Source: Euryarchaeota archaeon UBA602
Lineage (GTDB): Archaea > Thermoplasmatota > Poseidoniia > Poseidoniales > Thalassarchaeaceae
Reading direction: 5' to 3'
NCBI GenBank assembly: GCA_002498455.1
Contig: DAHO01000087.1
Location: forward strand, 1-57,945
Length of the DNA: 57,945 nt
Part shown: positions 38,242-45,556 of the stretch, in pieces
Numbering within the stretch: position 1 is the first letter of the stretch
Layout: each line of letters begins with the position of its first letter
The notes under the pieces: generated by a model
What the model saw: only the letters and a program-made list of their open reading frames with translations
The model's database searches: none
Told to the model about the DNA's origin: nothing
Made by a program: the position numbers and the translations under genes

Positions 38242-38751
38242 ATGACAGGAACGCAAGTACTGATGAAGACGAGTAAGGGTGATGTTACCATTGAGCTGTT
38301 TACGGACACGATGCCAATTACGGCTGGAAATTTTTTGAAATTGGTCGATGAAGGGTATTACAACGGTTTGCACTTTCATCGAGTCATTCAAGGGTTTATG
38401 CTCCAAGGAGGCTGTCCCCACAGCCGCGACCCCAATAGTCCCCGATGTGGAACTGGAGACCCCGGCTACAAAATCGCAGACGAGCACCTGCCTGATGCAA
38501 AGTTCTCCAATGAACCTGGGACACTGAGCATGGCGAATGCTGGCCCCAACAGCGGTGGATCACAATTCTTCATCAATACCGTTCACAATTCGTTCTTGGA
38601 TTGGTGGGACACTCGAACCAATTCCGCTCACCCCGTGTTTGGGCGCGTGTTGTCGGGGATGGAAGCTGTAAAGGCGATTGAAAATGCACCGACTGGATAT
38701 GGCGATCGGCCACGAGAACCAATGCAAATCATCTCAATTGAGCGTTGTTGA
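38242..38751 (+). CDS. Cyclophilin-type peptidyl-prolyl isomerase
   Basis: A 169-residue cyclophilin that speeds proline isomerisation during folding. The catalytic stretch is FHRVIQGFMLQGG and the proline-binding region is SMANAGPNSGGSQFFI; no signal peptide is seen, so it is cytosolic. ATG 38242 gives a family-like N terminus (MTGTQVLMKTSKGDVTIELF); ATG 38224 is possible. The neighbouring lipoprotein upstream and fumarase downstream run in the same direction. Confidence 0.92.
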   Translation: MTGTQVLMKTSKGDVTIELFTDTMPITAGNFLKLVDEGYYNGLHFHRVIQGFMLQGGCPHSRDPNSPRCGTGDPGYKIADEHLPDAKFSNEPGTLSMANAGPNSGGSQFFINTVHNSFLDWWDTRTNSAHPVFGRVLSGMEAVKAIENAPTGYGDRPREPMQIISIERC

Positions 38752-38764
38752 TATATTTATTAAC
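38751..38764 (+). promoter_or_regulatory. TATA box of the RHH-fumarase gene
   Basis: ATATATTTATTAAC, an AT-only TATA element centred about 28 nt before the ATG at 38785. The spacing places transcription start at or next to that ATG, so the mRNA is probably leaderless and the first ATG (including the RHH domain) is the real start. Confidence 0.6.
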
Positions 38765-38784
38765 AACTTACTGTTCGCTTAACT

Positions 38785-40383
38785 ATGGCGAAACACCGTG
38801 CAGGCGATCGGCGTATCATTAGCATCAGTATTCCTGAAAAATTGGCAGAGCGACTGGATCGACAAGTCGGGAAAGGGCGAAAGGCTGGGCGTAGTGCTTC
38901 TATCGCAAAAATGATTGAAGAATCTCTGAATTCAAATCAGCAATCTCCCCCGAAGACCTTGCCTGAACAGCGCTCCGCCGTGGCTGATATCGGTGAGGTT
39001 CGAATCGAAGAAGATACCATGGGGTCGTTGGAAGTCCCTGCCGATCGGTACTATGGTTGCCAAACTGCGCGTTCATTGATTAATTTCGATATTGGAGAAG
39101 ACCGGATGCCCCGAGGAGTAATCCGTGGATTTGGTGTCCTTAAGCAGGCTTGTGCAAAAACCAACAAAGAGCTCGGAACCCTCGACGCGAAGGTAGCTGA
39201 TTTGATTGTGCAAGCCTCGGAAGAAGTCATTAGTGGGGCTTTGGACAGTCATTTCCCTTTGCGTGTTTGGCAAACAGGCTCTGGAACACAATCAAACATG
39301 AACACGAATGAGGTTATTGCCAATCGTGCAATTGAATTGGCAGGAGGGGAATTAGGATCAAAAAATCCTGTTCATCCAAACGACCATGTCAACAAGGCAC
39401 AGTCGTCGAATGATACTTTTCCAACCGCCATGCATATCGCTGGAGCCGAGGCGATTTTTCACTCTCTACATCCCGCTGTACGGCATTTGCGTGATGCATT
39501 GTTGGACAAAGTCAACGAGTTCCAGGGAATTGTCAAAATTGGCCGTACGCACTTGATGGATGCTGTACCGCTGACTTTGAGTCAAGAGTTTGGTGGCTAT
39601 GTCTCGATGCTCAATGCTGACCTGCGGCGGCTTGATTTCGCGTTGGAAGATCTGTATGAGTTGGCCTTGGGCGGTACTGCGGTCGGTACCGGATTGAATA
39701 CACATCCAGATTTTGCAGAAATCGTCGCAAGCAACATTGCGGAAAAAACTGGTCTTCCATTTGTGACGGCTGAGAATAAATTCGCACAGCTCGCGGCTCA
39801 TGATGCCGTTGTCGCTGCAAGTGGTGCCCTCAACACCTTGGCTGCGAGTCTGATGAAGATTGCAAACGATGTTCGATGGTTGGGGTCAGGCCCCAGATGT
39901 GGATTGGGTGAATTGTCACTCCCTGCCAATGAGCCAGGATCCAGTATTATGCCTGGAAAAGTCAACCCAACTCAAGCCGAAGCCATGACAATGGTTTGTT
40001 GCCAAGTGATGGGGAACCATACTGCAATCACCATTGGAGGCAGCCAAGGAAACTTTGAGCTTAATGTATACAAGCCGATGATGATTCACAATCTGCTGCA
40101 CAGTTGCCGGATTCTATCTGATACTTGCCATGCATTTGCAGACAAGTGTGTTGTGGGTTTGAAGGCCAATGAAAGCGCAATACAGGCCCATTTGGAAAAT
40201 TCACTGATGCTTGTCACCGCATTGAACAACCACATTGGGTATGACAAAGCGGCAAAGATTGCAAAGAATGCCCACGAGAAGGGAATCACCTTGCGAGAAT
40301 CTGCTCTTTCCCTGAATTTATTGACAAATGAGCAATTTGATGAGTGGGTCAGACCCGAAGACATGACTGGACCTAAAGCATAG
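38785..40383 (+). CDS. fumC: Class II fumarase with N-terminal RHH domain
   Basis: A 532-residue fusion. Residues about 9-50 read as a ribbon-helix-helix DNA-binding domain: strand RRIISISIP, helix EKLAERLDRQVGKG, turn, helix SASIAKMIEESL. A ~20-residue linker follows, then a full class II fumarase beginning IEEDTMGSLEVPADRYYGCQT, with TGSGTQSNMNTNEV, the SSNDTFPTAMH strand and the catalytic loop GSSIMPGKVNP. The enzyme hydrates fumarate to malate in the citric acid cycle. Class II fumarases normally start at the MGxxEVPAD element, so the DNA-binding extension is unusual. The frame is open throughout and a TATA box supports the first ATG. Confidence 0.92.
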   Translation: MAKHRAGDRRIISISIPEKLAERLDRQVGKGRKAGRSASIAKMIEESLNSNQQSPPKTLPEQRSAVADIGEVRIEEDTMGSLEVPADRYYGCQTARSLINFDIGEDRMPRGVIRGFGVLKQACAKTNKELGTLDAKVADLIVQASEEVISGALDSHFPLRVWQTGSGTQSNMNTNEVIANRAIELAGGELGSKNPVHPNDHVNKAQSSNDTFPTAMHIAGAEAIFHSLHPAVRHLRDALLDKVNEFQGIVKIGRTHLMDAVPLTLSQEFGGYVSMLNADLRRLDFALEDLYELALGGTAVGTGLNTHPDFAEIVASNIAEKTGLPFVTAENKFAQLAAHDAVVAASGALNTLAASLMKIANDVRWLGSGPRCGLGELSLPANEPGSSIMPGKVNPTQAEAMTMVCCQVMGNHTAITIGGSQGNFELNVYKPMMIHNLLHSCRILSDTCHAFADKCVVGLKANESAIQAHLENSLMLVTALNNHIGYDKAAKIAKNAHEKGITLRESALSLNLLTNEQFDEWVRPEDMTGPKA

Positions 40384-40497
40384 ACGGTGTTCGAAAAAGT
40401 GTCGGCAAAATGCAGTCGGCAAGCACAATGCTTACGCAACCATCAAAAGTCGATTTGGAAGGAAGGCCCCCTGTCCTCAAGAGAGGAAGTTGGGAGT

Positions 40498-40544
40498 GCT
40501 GGCTGGCGGGTTCGAATCGGGTAGATCTTTCCCCGCCAGCCAGC
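40498..40544 (-). other. Long hairpin A of the structured RNA
   Basis: Thirteen perfect base pairs between 40498-40510 and 40532-40544 (minus strand GCTGGCTGGCGGG with CCCGCCAGCCAGC) enclosing a 21-nt loop that reads GAAAGATCTACCCGATTCGAA. Homologous to hairpin B at 40827-40871. Confidence 0.75.
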
Positions 40545-40625
40545 CTCCGCATCCGGAATTCTTCTACCGCCCAAAGACGGTTTCCAAACCCCGGTCGGTT
40601 TGGTAGTGCTTACGCATCTACCATT

Positions 40626-40729
40626 CCTTAGACGCCCGAACCAGTTACCTGATTCGCTTCCTGATGCTTCGTCCACCATCCGAAGATGGTTTCCTATTCA
40701 TCAGTTCCCGGTTTGAATTGCTTCAATCC
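40626..40729 (-). repeat. 104-nt direct repeat, copy A
   Basis: Differs from copy B at 40958-41061 by one substitution. It contains two tetraloop hairpins (TTGAA-GCAA-TTCAA and ACCATC-TTCG-GATGGT). Part of the duplicated module of the structured RNA. Confidence 0.9.
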
Positions 40730-40826
40730 GGCGCCATAGCGTTGCACTTTCCTTGCGGTCCGCACACGCCCCCTAGCTTCCCTTCATCTTGCGACTCTGT
40801 TCTGCCTGGAGAAGGAGTTGGGAGTA

Positions 40827-40871
40827 CTGACTGATGGGTTCGAATCGAGTAGATCTTTCTTCATCAGTCAG
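40827..40871 (-). other. Long hairpin B of the structured RNA
   Basis: Ten perfect pairs, CTGACTGATG (40827-40836) with CATCAGTCAG (40862-40871), around a loop nearly identical to that of hairpin A. Three of the ten pairs differ from hairpin A and all three are changed on both sides. Confidence 0.75.
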
Positions 40872-40957
40872 CCTCCACATCGAGGTTTTTCCTCCATCTT
40901 ACGATTTTGTTCTGACCTCGATTGGGTTGGCACGGTACGCAGGCGCACCGTGCCGTC

Positions 40958-41061
40958 CCTTAGACGCCCGAACCAGTTACCTGATTCGCTTCCTGATGCT
41001 TCGTCCACCATCCGAAGATGGTTTTCTATTCATCAGTTCCCGGTTTGAATTGCTTCAATCC
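40958..41061 (-). repeat. 104-nt direct repeat, copy B
   Basis: Second copy of the element at 40626-40729, at a 332-nt offset, with one substitution. Confidence 0.9.
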
Positions 41062-41852
41062 AGCGTCCCTGAGAGAGGTGTCATCCTTACGGATTCTGCC
41101 TCTTCTCCTGGCGCATCGCTGTCTTGCGACATTGATTTGCCTGGAGCAGGAATGTGACATTGCTGCCACCCCCTGTTCCCCCTTCGGTCAGGTTCGAGCA
41201 TTGCTGCCTTTCCCTTTCCAGGGCCGGTTTCAACTGCAGTATCCGCCGTCCCACGGTAGTTTGACTTCACATTACTGCGTTGCCAATCAACCTGCACAGG
41301 ATGTGCGTTGAAGGATTTTTCAGCCGACTTTTCACGACTCAACTGTTATGCAATCACCTCTTTCTCTAGGTCCCTGAGGTCACCTTTCGGCTTCCAGTGA
41401 TTCCCTTTGATTGAGATTATCGCAAGGTGTCTATGTTGCTAGTTCCTTCCGAAGATCCCTTGCTCTTTCGAGCGTGCCTCCTGTGTTCCAACACGAATGT
41501 TGGTGCATACGTAGAGCCCAGCTCTAGTACACGTTCACAAAAGTCTCCGCCACACCGAAGTATGGTTTTGTTCTCCTGCGGGCCCACCTTTTGACTTTTG
41601 CAAATCTAGGTGCGCCCCACCTCCCCCAATTGAATTGGGTTTGATGGCCCACTACCGTTCCCGAATTGGGTCCCTTGTGGGCTGGGGCCTGCCGGTAACG
41701 CTGGGCGCTCCGACACCACTCCTCGGGAGCGGCAAAGTTTACCTGCAACTCGGAGCACAATAAACCTTTGCATCTTTTGTCATATTTTCGACAGGAAACC
41801 GGCTAACTGAACCCCCTTTTCCACTGGAGAGTCCTGCAGGAAAATGTTCGTT

Positions 41853-43010
41853 TTAACTACGAAGTCGCCTCAGCTTTTCTGCTAGATCTGATCTGTGATT
41901 AGCATCCGATTTATCGTTGTCTGACGAAACCCTTCTTGACAGCAATTCCGACTCAATCAGATACAATGTCCCATCCTCATAACCGATGGTAAGATAGGAT
42001 CGGTTCCCATCGATTGCAGTCACTCTAGAATTCGATTCAGCGCGGAGTAAAGGTGCGCCGTCCCTTGAACTGCGCACCTCAACAATGGATTTTCGTTTGT
42101 CCCAGGACACAATCCATGCACTGGCTTGCTCTGCGACCACTGGCCCATACATGACGTGTTCAATATTACGCCCGAGTTCAGTTTCGATTTGCCAAAGCAA
42201 TTTTCCTTTCTCATCATAGGAACGCGCAACTCCTTCAGCACCACCAAAGCCTGATCCGACTGAACCTTGCTCGATACCGATGGAAACCAAGAATCCTGGT
42301 TCCTTAGCCGCAATCGACTCGATGGTTCCCGGTTGGTTGGTGTAGGTATCATCGTCCATGACCATGCCGTCATCAATGCATGTCAGGGTGCCGTCGACAT
42401 GGCCCACTACCGTGTGTGTCTGAGCAATGGTACCACAAGTTGCAGGAGAGGAAGTGGGTAGAGGAGTATGGTGTAATTCTTCAGATGTGGCACGAATCAT
42501 GCCACATCGGGGACGACTCAATGGCAGAAAGGCTACGCCATCCTTTCGCATGCTAATGGCCCATGGGCGCTCATTGATTGAGCCTTGATGGAGTAATTGA
42601 CCTTCAGAATTAAACCTCCAAATGGTTGACTCTAGAAAATCATTCATCTCCAAATCAAATATTGAAGAGGTGGCTAGTACGGTTTCACCCTGAGGCGTAC
42701 ACGCAACAAGATCGCTGCTACCTTCAAGTTCATGCTTCCATTGAATTGTACCGGATTCCAGCTCGATGGATACAATGTCACGCCCACAAACGGCGTAAAC
42801 CCAGCCACCACCAACAGCAAAGCCTGAGACTCGATTGCTGGTTTTCACATCCCACAGGGCTTCTCCTTCCAAATCCCAGCAGTAAACGCCACCGTCCCAA
42901 TCGCCTGCAATTACGCGTTGCTCATCTAGATGGAGGGCACTGATTCCAGCATCCAAGTTGCGCTCAAACCAAACCAAATCGCGGAAATCGCGAAGTGGTG
43001 CTTCCTCCAT
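41853..43010 (-). CDS. Beta-propeller (WD40/PQQ-like) protein
   Basis: A 385-residue cytosolic protein built of repeats in which a strand pair is followed by G-x-VYCWDLEGEALWD, DIVSIELESGTIQWKHEL, STIWRFNSEGQLLHQ, ARSYDEKGKLLWQIE and TLYLIESELL, the pattern of PQQ/WD40-like propellers. No signal peptide. Probably a protein-binding scaffold; no partner is evident. The chosen ATG gives MEEAPLRDFRD; reading back to 43139 would run into the preceding peptidase gene. The structured RNA begins about 95 nt downstream on the same strand. Confidence 0.75.
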   Translation of the reverse strand: MEEAPLRDFRDLVWFERNLDAGISALHLDEQRVIAGDWDGGVYCWDLEGEALWDVKTSNRVSGFAVGGGWVYAVCGRDIVSIELESGTIQWKHELEGSSDLVACTPQGETVLATSSIFDLEMNDFLESTIWRFNSEGQLLHQGSINERPWAISMRKDGVAFLPLSRPRCGMIRATSEELHHTPLPTSSPATCGTIAQTHTVVGHVDGTLTCIDDGMVMDDDTYTNQPGTIESIAAKEPGFLVSIGIEQGSVGSGFGGAEGVARSYDEKGKLLWQIETELGRNIEHVMYGPVVAEQASAWIVSWDKRKSIVEVRSSRDGAPLLRAESNSRVTAIDGNRSYLTIGYEDGTLYLIESELLSRRVSSDNDKSDANHRSDLAEKLRRLRS

Positions 43011-43047
43011 GGCTTCAGGGTAGAATGGTTGCCTATTGCACTTTGCT

Positions 43048-44559
43048 TCAAGAGGTGATTCCGTAAAGGGATTCAATCTTTTCTTGAAGGTAGGCGATGA
43101 AGGGTTCGGGAGTGGGTGGTTGTCCTGTCGCCTCCTCAATCAATTCTGCTGGAGTGAGGATGCTTCCACGGCCGTGGACATTTGTTCTCATCCAACCCAA
43201 TAGTGGAGCAAATTCTCCTCTACGCCACATATCCTCTAGGGTTTCATCGCCCTCAAGATCTGCGCGTGCAGCCGCTAGCAATTGAGCACTGTACAGGTTA
43301 CCCAGAGTGTATGTGGGGAAATAGCCGAAGGCCCCCATTGACCAATGAATATCCTGCAAGACTCCTTGCTTTCGATCTGGGGAACGAATGCCCAAATATT
43401 GCTCATACATGTCGTCCCATGCATCTGGTAAATCGTCAATATCCAATCCTCCGTTGATGAGACGTTTCTCGATTTCGTATCGAATCATAATGTGAATATT
43501 GTAAGTCGCTTCGTCGGCCTCGACTCGAATCAAACTCGGTTCGACCATGTTCACACTGCGCCATAGCATCTCACCAGTGACACCCTCCATGTTTTGTGGA
43601 AAATGCTTGGACCAGTGTGGAATCGCCCATTCGCTAAAGGCGAGAGAGCGCCCCACTTGATTCTCCCACAACCGACTTTGGGATTCGTGAACTCCAAGAC
43701 CGTCGGCATGACCTGCGGGTTGGAAATCAAGATTGCGTGGGCGACCTTGTTCATACAAACCGTGGCCGGTTTCGTGTAGAGAGCCGTAGAGTGAACCGAA
43801 GGGTTCAGCCTCATCATAGCGAGTTGTCCAGCGAACATCGTCTGGATTCGAACCACCACAGAATGGATGAGTGGATTTGTCTCTTCGACCTGCCTCAAAA
43901 TCAAACCCAACTGCCGCAGAGATGCCATGAGAGAGTTGGGCCTGAGCCTCTTCCGGCCAATGGTTTGATTCAACCCAATTCATGTCTGGAGCATCACACT
44001 TCCCGACCGCTGAAATTAGGGGAACCAAGGCTTCTCGAAGTCCCGCAAAGAGTGGATCTACTTGAGCGACGCAAAGACCGGATTCGTAGATGTCGAGTAG
44101 GGCATCGTATGGGTTTTCTTCGTAACCCAGGTAACCCGCAAGTTCACGGTTCAATTCAATCATTTCAGCCAAATCATCACGGAAAATGGAGAAGTCGTTT
44201 TTCTCTCTAGCTTCGGCCCATGAGACGATTGACTTCGATTTGTGTCTGGCAAATCGCTCGACAAAATCAGCTGGCTTCTTTGTGGCCTTGTCATAGGCAT
44301 CCCGAATCAATCGGAGATTTCCTGCTGCAACCTCATCATTAGCGCCTTCCGCTTCCGCTGCGGCCAAGGCATCACCCATGCCAGCGTCGACCATCATTGA
44401 ATGGCTGGTGCGCGAGAGCCATGCCAATTGTTCGGCACGAAGAGGACCCGCCTTGGGAGGCATCATGACCTCCTGATCCCAACCGAGAAGGCCCTGAATT
44501 TGACCGACGGTTTCAATCTCTTTCATCTTCGACATCAGTTGTCCATATGCTTCGCCCAT
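43048..44559 (-). CDS. M32 family carboxypeptidase (Taq type)
   Basis: A 503-residue metallo-carboxypeptidase. HETGHGLYEQG is the HEXXH zinc site, and VHESQSRLWENQVGRS downstream supplies the third ligand and is the M32 hallmark; LLGWDQEVMMPPKAGPLRAEQ at the N terminus is also typical. No signal peptide, so it acts on peptides in the cytosol. About 500 residues is the normal length. It is followed by the propeller gene in the same direction and is divergent from a lipoprotein gene. A weak CCC-GTTA-GGG hairpin lies just upstream of the start. Confidence 0.93.
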   Translation of the reverse strand: MGEAYGQLMSKMKEIETVGQIQGLLGWDQEVMMPPKAGPLRAEQLAWLSRTSHSMMVDAGMGDALAAAEAEGANDEVAAGNLRLIRDAYDKATKKPADFVERFARHKSKSIVSWAEAREKNDFSIFRDDLAEMIELNRELAGYLGYEENPYDALLDIYESGLCVAQVDPLFAGLREALVPLISAVGKCDAPDMNWVESNHWPEEAQAQLSHGISAAVGFDFEAGRRDKSTHPFCGGSNPDDVRWTTRYDEAEPFGSLYGSLHETGHGLYEQGRPRNLDFQPAGHADGLGVHESQSRLWENQVGRSLAFSEWAIPHWSKHFPQNMEGVTGEMLWRSVNMVEPSLIRVEADEATYNIHIMIRYEIEKRLINGGLDIDDLPDAWDDMYEQYLGIRSPDRKQGVLQDIHWSMGAFGYFPTYTLGNLYSAQLLAAARADLEGDETLEDMWRRGEFAPLLGWMRTNVHGRGSILTPAELIEEATGQPPTPEPFIAYLQEKIESLYGITS

Positions 44560-44660
44560 ACGCAGCCCTAACGGGTCTAAGTCTCAAAACCACCGATTCG
44601 ATATTTTCCAATTGAGCGCGACACCAGTTGGCTTATATTGGCAATTTCAGTGAGGCAAGT

Positions 44661-45428
44661 GTGCGCCATATTCGACCACTTCTAATGGTGCTTGTTCTTT
44701 GTTCAAGCGCTTTAGCGGGTTGCCTTTCAAACTCGGATGAGATTCAGAATATTTCGCTTGATGTCAACTATGAGCACACCAATGGTACAATTGTACACTA
44801 CTATGTGGATGGCGAATTGGAATCCGCGACAAATGTTGTGTTGGATTTCGATTTTTCGAACACCGATTCGGAGAATCCGTTGAGTTTGTTTGGGGTTGAG
44901 TCGGTTGAAAGACAAGAAACGATTACCATTAATGCCCTAGCCGAAACCACCGTATCTGTGGAATTTTCATCACATGGAATGTACACTTTGAAAGTATTTG
45001 CAGTCGACGATCAGGGTTTGAAGGAAACCATTGAGATTGTGGTGAGGATTGAATTGCGAATGGAATGGTTTGAATCCAATACTTACGAGCCGTTACCCTT
45101 GATTATCGACCCGATTCCTGTCCATGGGGGGGCATCTCCCGATACCATCCACATCCACTCCACTGTTGAAAATCCAGAATTGATTGCAGGTCGTGAAGTC
45201 GAATTTACGTGGAGCCTCGTTGATGGAAACGAGGATGCTTGCCAAGTGCGGAATGGTTTGGTTCACGATGGTGAATTTGTGGATTGGGAAACGATTCACT
45301 TCAACACCTTCCAAGTCCATGAACTGAAAATCAACTATGACTCTGGTCAAGATTACATCAATATCGATCAGACTGTCCTGATTGCATATAGCACTCTCGA
45401 ATCAGAACCAACCAAAGTAACTGAGTGA
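44661..45428 (+). CDS. Exported lipoprotein of unknown function
   Basis: About 255 residues. The N terminus is a lipoprotein signal (PLLMVLVLCSSALAGC), after which the chain is beta-rich with alternating hydrophobic residues, suggestive of two Ig-like domains (around LDVNYEHTNGTIVHYY and VENPELIAGREVEFTWSLVDG). No catalytic motif. The GTG at 44661 is preferred because it begins the signal peptide and follows TGAGGC. Downstream are T-rich stretches that may terminate transcription. Function unknown. Confidence 0.7.
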   Translation: MRHIRPLLMVLVLCSSALAGCLSNSDEIQNISLDVNYEHTNGTIVHYYVDGELESATNVVLDFDFSNTDSENPLSLFGVESVERQETITINALAETTVSVEFSSHGMYTLKVFAVDDQGLKETIEIVVRIELRMEWFESNTYEPLPLIIDPIPVHGGASPDTIHIHSTVENPELIAGREVEFTWSLVDGNEDACQVRNGLVHDGEFVDWETIHFNTFQVHELKINYDSGQDYINIDQTVLIAYSTLESEPTKVTE

Positions 45429-45509
45429 GTCGTTTTGTTTTGGTTGGATGGATTTTCTTTAATGATTTTTTAAACAGAAAAATCACCATAGAGATTGATG
45501 ATTGGTTCC

Positions 45510-45541
45510 GATTAAGTATACGTCAATAGGCCCCAGATACA
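45510..45541 (+). promoter_or_regulatory. Shared zinc-locus promoter motif before the CobW GTPase
   Basis: GATTAAGTA at 45510-45518 and GGCCCCAGATACA at 45529-45541, start-to-start distance 19. The same pair at the same spacing precedes znuA (47290-47321). GATTAARTA may be the TATA region and GGCCCCAKATACA an operator. Confidence 0.5.
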
Positions 45542-45556
45542 ACACGAGTTGGTACG

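Larger units (their letters stand above)
40394..41758 (-). ncRNA. Candidate large structured non-coding RNA
   Basis: This 1.47-kb intergenic region contains no credible ORF. Read on the minus strand it is packed with local hairpins ending in stable tetraloops: GCTC-GAAA-GAGC (41462-41473), TGTC-GCAA-GACA (41120-41131), ATCC-GTAA-GGAT (41083-41094), TTGAA-GCAA-TTCAA (41045-41058, 40713-40726), CCAACA-TTCG-TGTTGG (41488-41503), CCATAC-TTCG-GTGTGG (41550-41565), ACCATC-TTCG-GATGGT (41007-41022, 40675-40690). The last-but-one sits inside CCGC/GCGG inside CAAAAGTC/GACTTTTG (41593-41600 with 41538-41545). A 104-nt element occurs twice, 332 nt apart, within a larger module whose stems covary. A TATA-like AAAATATGA lies near 41780-41788, and the other end has GTAAGCA-TTG-TGCTTGC (40419-40435) followed by TTTTT (40394-40398). 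Only the minus strand gives GNRA/UUCG loops, which sets the orientation. Family unknown; ends approximate. Confidence 0.75.

Noticed and set aside
40498..40544. GGTTCGAATC on the plus strand as the T-arm of a tRNA gene
   Set aside because: No acceptor, D or anticodon arms can be drawn around it; the sequence is the loop of a long hairpin instead.
40626..41061. CRISPR array from the direct repeats
   Set aside because: Only two copies of a 104-nt element at 332-nt spacing, with hairpins inside; no repeat-spacer pattern and no cas genes.
40394..41758. rRNA gene, RNase P RNA, SRP RNA or group I/II intron
   Set aside because: I looked for the universal 16S and 23S segments, the RNase P conserved regions, the SRP S-domain core and intron core motifs and found none; a profile search is still needed to be certain.
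41524..41760. Short minus-strand reading frames inside the intergenic region as genes
   Set aside because: Compositionally odd, no start signals, and they overlap the nested hairpins of the structured RNA.
44566..44578. CCC-GTTA-GGG before the M32 peptidase as an eighth KTA hairpin
   Set aside because: Only three clean base pairs; mentioned as a weak relative but not counted.
45429..45480. T-rich stretches after the lipoprotein gene as a defined terminator
   Set aside because: Plausible archaeal termination signal, but no single T-run or stem stands out enough to place it.
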